DNA from: Epiperipatus broadwayi | Taxonomy: Eukaryota; Onychophora; Udeonychophora; Euonychophora; Peripatidae | DNA length: 64,000 nucleotides | Assembly: GCA_028023455.1 (NCBI GenBank) | Contig: JAQFVV010012396.1 | Coordinates: 24,635,330 to 24,699,329 of the forward strand | Direction of reading: 5' to 3' | Shown here: positions 22,490 through 32,900 of the stretch, in pieces | Numbering within the stretch: the first letter of the stretch is position 1 | Layout: each line of letters opens with the position of its first letter | The notes under the pieces: model-generated | The model's input: only the letters and a program-made list of their open reading frames with translations | What the model was told of the DNA's origin: nothing | Databases searched by the model: none | Translations under genes and position numbers: made by a program

Positions 22490-24267
22490 TCAGTAAAAAT
22501 AGCATTTTATTGGATTATTAATGAGGGCAACAAATATTTTGCAATATTAAGATTTTATAAAATGCAAACTTAATAGGTCATTTCTTTTTTGTACATATCA
22601 TAAATGGAATAATCACGTGGACAATGTATTATAGGTTTGTAGTTATAATAATTTGAAAAAGAAAATAAGTATGGTGCTTTAAAAAAAAGTAGAGTTACTG
22701 AAAATAAATATGAATTAAAAAATACTTTAGAATTTCTAACACGTGATTATAAGATATATATGATAAATTAGAAGAAGAAATAATGATATCAATTGTAGAT
22801 GTAACTATGCAGAAGTAAAGATTAAAGTATTGAATATTTATTTTTACAAATGTTGATAGAGAATTAGGATAGATTACATAATCACTATAAATGACTTAAA
22901 AGTAAAGGCAATGACAAAGGCGGATATTTTAAGATTTTTGTTTAGATTTTTGTAATAAAAATGAAAAATATAAGGATAGGATAGTGAAATTAACAAAACA
23001 CTTAATATTAAAATGAAATAGAAAAAAGGTAAAAGTAAAAAAATGATTTGATAAGAAGTAAAATATAGATGAGTTCATTGTAGTAAATAACTATGTCAAA
23101 AGTAGGGTTTCTGAATTTAGAGTCTATATATAAGTCAACTTCTCACTTTATATAAGAAAATAATTCACATCTTTTCAATAATAATATAATAATAGAAAGT
23201 CAGAAGTCACATGACTTATATATATAGCTTGCATTTACAAATATGTAAAATTAAGAGCGTGCTAATAAGCTCTAAACAACTTTTTTAAATTTTTTTTATG
23301 ATAAATGCTACTACAAGAGAAGGCATTCAAATGATCTTTATCTAGGATTGTCCCTATCCCCAGACCAGTTTCGAGCTATGGCTCTCTTCAGTGAGGAGCT
23401 AGGACACCAGATTCAAAAAACCAACTCATGCTAAGCGTTTATCTAATCGTTAACTTTCAATAAGAAGAACTGAAACCTGTAGACATCTACATGTCTTTAA
23501 AGTCAGCTCTCCAAATAAAAAAAACATATAGGCCTGAACTTAATTCACATACTCCATGTATTAATAGAAAATTATATTAATTATATAATATTTAAATTGC
23601 ACCATAAACCATCAGAGGAAAGCAGCTGCTGCTGCTACTATACAGTATTATGAAAAAAGTAGAGTTTCCTTATTGATAAAATTATTTTAAAATAAAAACT
23701 AATTAACTTAAATTGCTTATAAACAATATAAATAGAGTTTGTAAAAGCTTATAATAAATTAAAAGACTGATAAAACAAACTAGTGCCAGCGATATTCATA
23801 TTGCATTGCATAGCCATGAAAGTCATTAAACTAGTTACTTAACCTGATTTTTAATTAACTTAGAGATACTTTAATACAAAAATACAAATTATGTTGCAAA
23901 AGATATAAGTTTCTATAATTCAAAAAAAGCAGGCAAAATAAAATAAATGACATTGTTATGGAAATTTAATTTAACATAATTAAAGTCATTTAATAATATT
24001 AAATGTTTATTTAAAAAATCTGAATTTTTAATAATATTCAAATTTTTGACTTTTATTTTTCAAGATTTATTTTTTTAGTTTTAAATTTAATAGTAAATGT
24101 GAAAAACCAAGAAAAAAATAACACTATTAACAATCCTGTTATAAAATAAATAAAAAAAAAGCTCTTTGAATTTGTAAATGAGTTGACAAAGTAAAAAAAA
24201 AATGTAAACATTAAATAATTAAAGTATTTGGAATTATTGTGATTAGAGTTAATTCTAACAAAAATAT
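22490..24267. other. Mostly noncoding; possible LINE remnants and a minus-strand hammerhead
   Basis: About 22490-23110 has Lys/Glu-rich broken frames on + that resemble LINE linker or coiled-coil sequence, but I cannot align them securely. The Penelope-type hammerhead at 23350-23405 is listed separately. The rest is AT-rich with no recognised gene. Confidence 0.45.
23350..23405 (-). ncRNA. Type I hammerhead ribozyme, Penelope-element type
   Basis: On the minus strand, CUGAAGA (23391-23385; position 7 may be any base) is followed by stem II GAGC-CAUA-GCUC (23384-23373), GAAA (23372-23369), a 2-bp stem III (AC-UG-GU) and triplet GUC. The predicted cut lies between 23363 and 23362. Stem I pairs UGGGGA (23362-23357) with UCCUCA (23397-23392, one G-U), then AGGG (23355-23352) with UCCU (23401-23404), across an asymmetric internal loop. 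The very short stem III and the GGGGATAGGGA sequence after the cut match the minimal hammerheads known from Penelope-like retroelements (family knowledge). All core bases are intact. Confidence 0.8.
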
Positions 24268-24385
24268 ATTTAAAAGGTCAAGCATTGGTGGCCGAGAGGT
24301 CAGTGATAGAAATTGTCCCGGGTTAGCGGTTCGCTTCCCGGCTGATGCTATGACACATGAGAAAAAATATATACATTTAAAAGGT
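24268..24385 (+). mobile_element. tRNA-derived SINE with 11-bp target duplication
   Basis: The body (24279-24374) begins CAAGCATTGGTGGCCGAGAGG, carrying an A box (TGGCCGAGAGG). It continues to a B box (GGTTCGCTTCC) and GATGCTATGACACATGAG, then ends in an A-rich tail. ATTTAAAAGGT flanks it perfectly (24268-24278; 24375-24385). The layout with a longish variable arm recalls class II tRNAs (Ser/Leu). The anticodon arm is degraded here. Two relatives lie at 34431-34545 and 35500-35610. It would be transcribed by pol III and mobilised by a LINE. Confidence 0.88.
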
Positions 24386-25598
24386 AAAGAACTAATACAC
24401 GAATATTGTTCAAAAAAAAGACAAAAAAATAAAATAATTACAAAAATAAAATGAAATAAGGAGATTGTTTATAAACAAGCAGTTGTTAAAATAAATAGTA
24501 TTTTTTTCTTTAATAAAACAAAACAAAACAAAAAATCATATAAAAATAATGTCACTAATGTTCAAAGTGATTTAATAATTGCATAAAAATAATCCAGTTT
24601 ACTGCTGTTGAGGATAACTTCAACCATATCAGTCATAATAATTGCATCTTATTAAACTCAAATTTTTGATATTTAATAATTATAGATAGTATGTTACTAG
24701 ACTTGGTTTTAGATCAGTTATCTGGAAGAAAAACTATCAACCTGTTTGTGATCTAAAACCAATAATGTTCATTTGTGCTATATAAAATGTACTGGTAAAT
24801 AGGAAATGGTAAGTGATTCTAGTAACCAGATACTTTATGGCTTTTATGCAAATGATCCAATCTTGACCTACAATATTTTCAAAAATAATATAATATTGTT
24901 AGAATTATTTTATTTTCTAATGACCTTTAGAGTTTATTTTTGGATTAATTTTGAACCCATATATATATATGCAAACAATTGTAACATTTGTCATTATGTA
25001 AATATACCTTCCAAAATTTCAGAAATGGCCAATTAGGTTTTCGGAAGTTTCATGCCAAACTCATGGTGATTATTAAAATGTATAAAAAATAACCTACTGT
25101 TAAAGATTGCAGTTAATTGCATATTTTATATAATGGAAGGATTCACTCTTTATTATAATCATACATAAATATATCTAATAGTTTTCACTGTATAACCTGC
25201 ATTTCAGTATGCTACTATCTTTTCCTTTACAATACTTCTATAACATGAGAGATTAGAAAAAATCATTTTGTTCTTGGATTGTTTAAAGTCTATCATAATC
25301 TTATCTATGAATCACAAGAATAGAATAAAGTGGCAAAGCTTCAGGCCCTAATGAGATAACTGTAAATATTCAAAAAATATTGATGATGAAACACTAGTTT
25401 CAAAAACATTGGAATATTCCTGGATTGTGTAACAAATAAAAAAATAGAAAGAAGTATATTGGATTGATTAACTAGAATTATGCTATGTAAATGGCTTTGG
25501 CTGAAATATTAAAAATTATTTATTGGTTAATGTTAAGTCCCATAAAAGATTAAGAATGACAATTATATATTAATATAACAAATATTATTTTAAAAATA
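24386..25598. other. Noncoding AT-rich DNA with one strong hairpin
   Basis: No gene is recognised. At 24703-24762 a perfect 14-bp inverted repeat (TTGGTTTTAGATCA / TGATCTAAAACCAA) encloses a 32-nt loop; it may be a small foldback element or a structured RNA. Frames in this stretch are low-complexity. Confidence 0.55.
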
Positions 25599-26206
25599 CA
25601 TCTGGGTCTCATTTTATGCATTAGATAGGTTCTCCAGAAAACATGCACAAAAAAAATGGCACAAAAATAGACTTACCTTACCTTGAAAATGGGGGATATG
25701 TACTGTAATTTTTCAAAAATTACATAAAAGCAAAGCAACAACGTAAAATTACTTTAAAATTCACATTAAAAAAAATAAGAAAATAAAATATGACTAATAA
25801 AAAATTTCAAATTTGAAAAAAATTGATACAAGACAAACTTTTTTTACTTTTTTTATTAACTACAATATTTAATTTTATTCAAAACAATATATTTTTATAC
25901 GTAATTTACATTTTTTTCATACATGTGTGGTATTTTAATCATTATCGCTATTTGAGACATCAGATTTGTCATGATGTGATGTGAGGTACTGTAGCTTCTC
26001 CTTAAACAAAGTCAAGAGGAAATACAATTAAAACATTTTCCACATTGTTGATCTTTCCCATTTCACTAAGCAATCTAAAATTGAAAATTTTGTTTCCAAA
26101 GAAATTCATTTTCTTGGGTGTTTTTTTTTCATCCGTTAAAGTAAACTAAAAGTTTAAAATAAAAATAAGAACTTAGACTTATGATAATAAAAAGACACTG
26201 ACTCAC

Positions 26207-26414
26207 TATTGTTGGGCAAAATTTAATTAAAACTAACAATTAAAAATTAAATTCGTATTTTTGTCTTTAATTTTTTAATTTTCAATTCCGTTTAAAAATC
26301 AAATTTCATCGTTTCACATCACCTTAATTTCAGATCATGTTCCATAATTTTTAAATTGTTAATTACAATTAAAAATCAGAATTTAATTGTCAAATTTAAC
26401 TGTGCCCACCACTG
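26207..26414. mobile_element. Nested hAT-type MITE, about 208 bp
   Basis: The left end is TATTGTTGGGCAAAATTTAA. The right end, reverse-complemented, is CAGTGGTGGGCACAGTTAAA. Eight-base flanks TGACTCAC (26199-26206) and TTACTCAC (26415-26422) differ by one base, as expected for an old hAT duplication. The interior is made of AATTAAAAATT-type sequence. A related copy occurs in inverse orientation within 47950-48115, inside copy 3 of the host element. Confidence 0.75.
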
Positions 26415-26437
26415 TTACTCACTTTTTAAAAATAAAC

Positions 26438-26739
26438 TTGTGGACACTAAATGATTAATTGATTACATACTCTTTTTATAAAAAGCAAAAATAGAACGTG
26501 ATTTAAAATACTAAAACAACAACATACATAGTATTTTTCATCTATAACATTTGAACAGATTTACATTATAGTCTTGTAAAATTTATTACTTGTGGACACT
26601 AAATGATTAATTGATTATGTACTCTTTTTTTAAAAAGCAAAAATAGAATGTGATTTAAAATACAAAAACAACAACATACATAGTATAGGCATCTATAACG
26701 TTGGAACAGATTTACATTATAATCTTGTAAAATTTAATG
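26438..26739 (+). repeat. Two-copy tandem repeat, period 151 bp
   Basis: CTTGTGGACACTAAATGATT begins at 26438 and again at 26589. Both units continue through TTAAAAAGC or TATAAAAAGC, AACAACAACATACATAGTAT and CAGATTTACATTATA. Copy 3 (47700-47930, inverted) has the unit once, so the duplication is specific to copy 2. Confidence 0.85.
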
Positions 26740-27060
26740 TGTGCATATAAAATGGGGAAATCCTGATTTTAAGTGAATTATGAACTTATTTATTGCATAA
26801 AATCTATTACAGTACTATTATAAAGTGCTGTAATTATTAGATGGAAGTCAAACTTTGATAATGCGCTATTACTTTAAATATGATGTGAGGCCGTGAAATT
26901 TATAATATTTAAAGTTATAGTGCATTATTGGAGCTCAACTTCTGATCTAATAATTTTTATCACATAAAAGAAAACTGCATACAAAGATATTAAGAATAAA
27001 CATGAATCACATAACTTCAAAATCACATTAAATAAATCCGCATAAAATGAGACCCGGGTG

Positions 27061-27899
27061 TATAACAATTTTTTTTAAAACATTCTGTAAACTTAAAGAA
27101 TTATAGTTCAACAGTTGAACATTATAATCTGAAAATTCATTAATGATTTTAAAATGGAAATTTAAAAAGATTAGTTAAGAATATATTATCAGAGTTATAA
27201 AGATTATTGCTAAGGAAAACTTAGAAAAAGTTTTTTAAAACCTATTTTAGATCAGATAAAATAAATCATGATAATTAATTTCAATGAAAAAGATAAGTTT
27301 GTATTAAACATAATGGAGATTGTAAAAAAATGTAGGGTAATATTTTTTTTTCCTTTATATCATTTAATTTGTGTTGAAGAAATTGATAAATGTTAGGATG
27401 AAGTGAAATTTAGCTAATATAAAATATTTAGTAAAATTTTATCTAAGATGATATTGTTTAAACAGAAATTTATAATATTTTGAAAAAAAAAAGTCAATAA
27501 ATTTAATCTTCATACTCTATCAGAATATATCTATTATTATCATTTAAATTACTATCATGGTTATTATTAACTAGATGTTATCAGTCTTGTAAAGGCTCAT
27601 CATTTTTTTAAATTGGTTCCTTTAACTTTTTTAGATTTTACGTAAATTAAATAAAAGATATTCAATGTGACAATTAAACTTGTTGTATTTGATAGTGCAA
27701 ATATATATTTACTGAAGTGCCTTGTCAAAAAATATTAGTTTTTTTTATGGTGGCAGTAGTTTTTTTTTTTTTTAATTTTATGATAGTTAATATTTATTAA
27801 TATCAGAAATACAAACATTCCAGTCATATATGCAATGGCCAAATATCCATTATAAAAATAATTATTTGTCCACAATGTTGTTATTGATATATATTTAAT
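27061..27899. other. Noncoding AT-rich DNA beside the Penelope element
   Basis: No gene is seen. A motif at about 27603-27660 (TTTAAATTGGTTCCTTTAAC, then TTTTTTAGATTT) resembles 31196-31262 in direct orientation, which may mark the outer edges of the Penelope locus or an old duplication. The match is imperfect and AT-rich, so it is weak. Confidence 0.45.
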
Positions 27900-28010
27900 A
27901 TAATAATCAATGTAAATAAAATTGAAACAAACTAATTATATTTACAATTATTTAATTATCAACCTGGCTTTTGTCTCTTATTGAGACCTTTTCAAGATAT
28001 AAAATATTAT
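27900..28010 (+). repeat. Inverted copy of the Penelope element's 5' region
   Basis: ATAAAATTGAAACAAACTAA through TTATCAACCTGGCTTTTGTC to TTGAGACCTTTTCA matches, in inverted orientation, 31036-31145 at the other end of the Penelope element. Penelope-like elements are known to carry such pseudo-LTRs, in direct or inverted order. A TATACATCACATGACTTAC sequence follows it. Confidence 0.82.
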
Positions 28011-28303
28011 ACATCACATGACTTACTAACTACATTTACTCCACCTATTAGATATTATTTCAACTTCAACAATATAATTAACATTACACATATAAATGCA
28101 TAAACAAATAACATAAAATAAAAAGTAAAAGTATATAAAAAATAACAATAATAATAATAACTGAAACACAGGCTTATTCTATACCTGTGTATATATATAT
28201 GTAATATATAGGGTATATGAGCACAGACTTTCAGATAACCCATCACTCTCCACTCTATCTAATAACACTGGTACACTCAAGCACATATATGCTGAAAAGA
28301 TAA

Positions 28304-28366
28304 ATAATCACCAATATACGTATTTCATGCTAAACCAACAATCATCAGTTGGTCCAGATTATCATC
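28304..28366 (-). ncRNA. Type I hammerhead ribozyme, intact core (left arm)
   Basis: On the minus strand CUGAUGA is at 28348-28342, stem II is UGUU...AGCA (one G-U pair), then GAAA, stem III AU-ACGU-AU and the cleavage triplet AUA. Stem I (UUGGU with ACCAA, then GAUUAU with AUAAUC) and the UGG bulge match the right-arm copy at 29122-29190. Confidence 0.8.
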
Positions 28367-29121
28367 TCCCACACATATATACTATAAATGCTCAGATATA
28401 TATTAAGATAGACAATCCTCATACTTTAATGGACAGGCTCCAATCTTCTACACACTCCAACTCTTCAACCGTCCATCCAATTGAAAATCTGATGATGGAA
28501 TGCTCAAAGGCCACCCTGAGACCGAGATTATTGTCACACCCATGTTGACCTAAGGTCAATCTGAACCCCACATGTACAGGACATAATCCATTTAATACAT
28601 ATGCAAGGATGGGCAGACATCTCTACAATGTAATAACTGAAACACAGGCTTATTCTATACCTGTGCATATATATGTAATATATAGGGTATATGAGCACAG
28701 ACTTTCAGATGACCCATCACTCTCCACTCTATCTAATAACACTAGTACACTCAAGCATAGAGTGGAGAGTGATGGGTCATCTGAAAGTCTGTGCTTATAT
28801 ACCCTATATATTACATATATATACACAGGTATAGAATAAGCCTGTGTTTCAGTTATTACATTGTAGAGATGTCTGCCCATCCTTGCATATGTATTAAATG
28901 GATTATGTCCTGTACATGTGGGGTTCAGATTGACCTTAGGTCAACATGGGTGTGACAATAATCTCGGCCTCAGGGTGGCCTTTGAGCATTCCATCATCAG
29001 ATTTTCAATTGGATGGACGGTTGAAGAGTTGGAGTGTGTAGAAGATTGGAGCCTGTCCATTAAAGTATGAGGATTGTCTATCTTAATATATATCTGAGCA
29101 CTTATAGTATATATGTGTGGG

Positions 29122-29190
29122 AGATGATAATCTGGACCAACTGATGATTGCTGGTTTAGCATGAAATACGTATATTGGTGATTATTTATC
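29122..29190 (+). ncRNA. Type I hammerhead ribozyme, intact core (right arm)
   Basis: CUGAUGA is at 29141-29147, stem II UGCU...AGCA closes loop GGUUU, and GAAA is at 29163-29166. Stem III is AU (29166-29167) with AU (29172-29173) around ACGU, and the predicted cut falls after A29174 (triplet AUA). Stem I pairs 29175-29179 (UUGGU) with 29136-29140 (ACCAA), leaves bulge UGG (29133-29135), then pairs 29180-29185 (GAUUAU) with 29127-29132 (AUAAUC). Compared with 4031-4096, the distal helix differs at three pairs, each still paired. Confidence 0.85.
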
Positions 29191-29421
29191 TTTTCAGCAT
29201 AAATGTGCTTGAGTGTACCAGTGTTATTAGATAGAGTGGAGAGTGATGGGTCATCTGAAAGTCTGTGCTCATATACCCTATATAATAATAATAATAACAA
29301 CTTAAAACTATATAAATACATATATTTTAATATACCTATATAAATAAATAAATATTCAACTCCCCCTTTCCTTTTATAAATCCTCATTTACAATTCAACT
29401 CTAACTTTTTTACGATAATTT

Positions 29422-31110
29422 TTAAACCTTCCAATTATCTAATAATGCCCATTTTCCACCTAATCTTGCTGGAACTTTAACTATATTTACATATCTATCC
29501 AAATTTTTCTGAATGGATAAAGTTTCATAACATATTCTTTTTTGATAATCTTTCACATGTTTTATAACTCTAATATTCTTCTCACACTCCATTTTCTGAT
29601 CAGTATCTAAATAATGTATATATGAACCTGACCTATTATCTTTCCTATTAATTGCTCTATCATACTTCTTCCTTCTATCACTTATCATTCATCATGTCTG
29701 TTCTATATATACCTTATTACAACTCACATTCAATTTTATAAACCATTCTTTTTTCACTTTTCATACCATCTATCTTATTTGTATTACATAACCATCTACC
29801 CAAAGACTTAATATTATCCCAAGCTGTTCTTATATCATCTAGTAACTTTGCTCTTACTAACTTTTTATACACATCCCTTGAACATGGAATAGACACCCAC
29901 ATACAATGTTTATATTTATTATCATACTTATTTCTACTATTTATATTTAGATTTCTAAAATTGTTTTAATTATCTTTCTTTTATATCCCATTTTAATATA
30001 ATCATTTTCTACTTCTAATTTTTGCTTATATGCCTCTTTCTTATCTAATGTAAGTTTATCATTATTTGACTTAAATCTTTTTAAAACCCTTATTTTTTGA
30101 CACCCCTGATATGATTTTGGATCAATTAAACCTCTAATTTTTCTATCTTTAATATAATGCTTTACCACTAGTTCATTCAACATTTCTCTCTTCGCAAAAA
30201 TATCTAAGTATTTTAATCCATTTATCTCTTTCTCCACTGTAAACCTAATTTTATATTTATTATTATTCAATTCATTAAAAATACTGTCAATACTTCTATT
30301 ATTTCCAATAACAATAATATCATCCACATACCTATAATATTCTATAATTCCTTTATTCTTTATAAACTCATGTACTATATCCTCCTCTATACTACTTACA
30401 ACTACTGATGATAATATTCCACTTATTGAACACCCAACACTCCAGTCCTTTTCTATACTCCAAAATTATTCCTTATATTTAAAATATAGAGCCTCATCTA
30501 CCATTAATAATGTTTCATAAATAATATATATCCAATCCTTTGACAAAACATTACTTATTTTCCACTTAATCATAACTATTTTTATACTATCCTTTCTAGG
30601 TACACTTTGGTACATTTTCTCAATATCAAATGATGCAATCATTCCATTTCTATTTAACTTAATATTTCTTAACTGATTAATAATTTGTTCAGAATTTTTT
30701 ATACAATATTTTCTAAATTCAATTATTTCTACAATCTTTTTGTATACCAAATTATACATACCTTTAAGTATATAATTATTAAAATAAAAAATTACTCTTA
30801 TTGGCGTATTCTCTTTGTGTGCCTTAATCTTCTTTACTATACACAGATGCTCAAAACTTGTAGGAAATAAAAATTTATATTCCTTTTCATTAGTTAAATT
30901 CTTCATTTTCATTTAATTTAACAATAATTTATATCTTGTTTTAATTTTATTTCCAGGATCTTTACATAACCTTTTATATCCTTGTTTAACCATATATTTA
31001 TGTATTTTTCTCTCATAGTCCAACTCATTTAAAATTCCAAATTGTGAAAAGGTCTCAATAAGAGATGAAAGCCAGGTTGATAACTAAATAATTGTAAATA
31101 TAATTAGTTG
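29422..31110 (-). pseudogene. Penelope-like element ORF: reverse transcriptase plus GIY-YIG endonuclease
   Basis: Read on the minus strand, the N-terminal region (30912-30466) contains NTPIRVIFYFNNYILKGMYN and GMIASFDIEKMYQSVPRK, the latter with the first catalytic Asp. The palm continues with SVGCSISGILSS and the catalytic YRYVDDIIVIGNN (30348-30310), then a FTVEKEINGLKYLDIF block. The linker LIDPKSYQGCQKIRVLKRFK follows. The C-terminal GIY-YIG nuclease starts with VYKIECE and KVYIEQT (about 29710) and runs through GSYIHYLDTDQKMECEKNIR, RICYETLSIQKN and WALLDN to about 29422. RT followed by GIY-YIG is the hallmark of endonuclease-bearing Penelope-like elements. At least five frames are needed to read it, with stops, so it is inactive. 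About 1.7 kb of coding sequence is near the family's usual length, so the copy is nearly complete. Confidence 0.92.
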
Positions 31111-31145
31111 TTTGTTTCAATTTTATTTAGATTGATTATTATATC
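31036..31145 (-). repeat. Penelope element 5' region, repeated inverted at 27900-28010
   Basis: On the minus strand this reads TTATCAACCTGGCTTTCATC, then TTGAGACCTTTTCACAATTT, and it overlaps the start of the coding region. The match to 27900-28010 is about 90% by eye over roughly 110 bases. Confidence 0.82.
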
Positions 31146-31199
31146 CCAGTCATTTTTGTAATATTTTTTAAATTAAATATAATATTTATAATATTTTTT

Positions 31200-32710
31200 T
31201 AATTGGTTGCATTAACAATTTTTTTAAGATTTAATGTAAATAGGTTTTCTTATTAAATATTGCTAATTTACAAAAGTTTGTAACATTTTAAATTTACATT
31301 GCTAAGTATGTCATTCATCTGAATTATATTAGAGATTTAGCAGACCATGAAAGCACAGAGCACCTTAACATCAAATTATGTAATCTGTGTTTGCAACTGT
31401 TTCTGTAGCTAGGTGAAAACTTTTATCACAAAATATATATTATAACTCTGTAATTAAAAGCACTCATACTGGCTTTTTTCCAATGTTTTTTATTTAATGG
31501 TGGAATTACTTTCGTCACATAAACATAGTGGTTGTGATGTCATAGGACAAATATTCATTCACCAATCAGGAATCAAAGAAAATATATATTTTATATATAA
31601 GATATATTATTAGAATAAAATGACTGAAATAATACTAAGAGCAAAAATATTTCCAACAGCTATCTTTTGCCCATGAAGAAACAGTAAATGAGAAGGCAAT
31701 ATATATTAGACCGACCATTTATTCAGTGATAAAGATTTGAAGCCATTTTTGTAAAAGATTTAAAATCTACTTATAATAGAAAAACATCTATTTACTGACC
31801 AATATTAAATGGTTAAATAAATCAGTTTTAAGCTGAAAGCAAAATAAACAGTTTGTAAAAAATTATATACACATGTGAATTCAAACAGCTCATAGTAATG
31901 AGAAATAGCTGTTCTAGCACAAAACTGGCATCTCTTATTTATTTTTAATATTTATCGCTAACAATAGAGTTGACCAAAAAACAAAAATCATGCTGTTTTT
32001 TCAGAATAACTTAATAATGACAATAATTATAATAGAATAATAAAAAGTTAATTTTATTGTAAAAATAATAAAAAGTTTTGAAAATAATTGAATTTATTTA
32101 TTGTTTATGCTTTTTATTAGAAACTAATAAAAATCAATTTAAAAATGAATATTATTTAAATTTTAAGTATTATATTTATTTATTTTAACTTTTCCAATGG
32201 CAAAGAAAAGATGGATATAAGTGCACTTTACTATATCCACTATTAATGTCTGTAGAACCAAGATCGTAATGTTAAGTTCAGTAAAATGTTCATACTTTCA
32301 TATTTAAATTATTAAAATTTCTCTTCTCAATAGCAAATTAAGATAGCTGACTAATCAAATATATAATAACTTTTCTCTTGAGTGAAAAGCTGAAGCAACT
32401 TGAAAGTGTGTATTCAAATCCCTTATAATTTACATCTAAAACTCCAAGTATATATTTAGAGCTGCATTTCATGAAATGTTCATAGTGTCATATTCAACTA
32501 AGAATCCAAGTAGAGTTTTAATCTTGGTAAGAGGATTTATTTTCATTTAACTGGACTATAGCCAATATATTTAACCATCTAATAGTAATCTATAAATGAA
32601 TATTTACCTATTCTGAACTGGAAAATAAAACCAGATAAAAAAGTACTTAAACACAGAAATAAATAAACCTGATGAATATTTTTTTCACCTATACTAATTT
32701 TATATAATAG
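31200..32710. other. Noncoding AT-rich DNA, one faint SINE-like remnant
   Basis: No gene is recognised. At about 32370-32460 a tRNA-like remnant (AGCTGAAGCAACTTGAAAG followed by TATTCAAATCCC) resembles the tRNA-like part of the hammerhead repeat at 36060-36115. The rest shows no known family. Confidence 0.5.
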
Positions 32711-32900
32711 ACTGTAATATAGGGTATATGAGCAGACTTTCATATGACCCACCACTCTCCACTCTATCTAATAACACTGATACACTCAAGCACAGATAGA
32801 GTGGAGAGTGGTGGGTCATATGAAAGTCTGTGCTCATATACCCTATATTACATATATAGACCCATGGTATATATTAAGCCTGTGTTTCACTTATTATAAT
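32711..32900. mobile_element. Short head-to-head foldback of the hammerhead repeat
   Basis: Two tRNA-like segments face each other: TATAGGGTATATGAGC...CCACTCTATC on the left and GATAGAGTGGAGAGTGGTGG...CATATACCCTATAT on the right, around a loop (TAATAACACTGATACACTCA). The right arm then continues into a body start (AAGCCTGTGTTTCA). The centre is nearly the same as in 28150-29285, although this copy lacks the ribozyme. Confidence 0.85.

Larger units (their letters stand above)
25599..27060. mobile_element. Pogo/Tigger-like non-autonomous TIR transposon, copy 2
   Basis: Ends are CATCTGGGTCTCATTTTATG at the left and, reverse-complemented, CACCCGGGTCTCATTTTATG at the right, with TA on each side (25597-25598; 27061-27062). 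The left third matches copy 1 nearly base for base, for example GACTTACCTTACCTTGAAAA and ACTAATAAAAAATTTCAAAT. The right end matches copy 1 (AACATGAATCACATAACTTC). It is longer than copy 1 because it holds a nested hAT MITE (26207-26414) and a tandem duplication (26438-26739). No transposase is encoded. Confidence 0.85.
28150..29285. mobile_element. Giant foldback of the hammerhead-ribozyme repeat
   Basis: Two copies lie head to head. Arms 28205-28731 and 28758-29285 are nearly perfect reverse complements (about 525 bp each) around a 26-nt loop. The + arm runs from the tRNA-like 5' start (TAGAGTGGAGAGTGATGGG, 28758) through the body and the hammerhead (29122-29190) to a second tRNA-like segment (29232-29285). 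That gives a unit length of about 474 bp and slightly more than one unit. The minus copy extends further left, to about 28150, into the next body start. The same peptide-like frames therefore appear on both strands and are not genes. The foldback lies within the Penelope element's 3' side. Confidence 0.9.

Noticed and set aside
28480-28510. A second hammerhead core around CTGATGATGG in the body of the repeat
   Set aside because: CUGAUGA is present but no stem II and GAAA follow at the right spacing.
28327-29387. Pairs of open frames giving the same peptide on opposite strands
   Set aside because: They mirror each other because the locus is a giant inverted repeat carrying a noncoding ribozyme repeat; not protein genes.
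27603-31262. Direct repeats flanking the Penelope locus as a target duplication
   Set aside because: The match (27603-27660 with 31196-31262) is imperfect and AT-rich; far too long and diverged for a target duplication.
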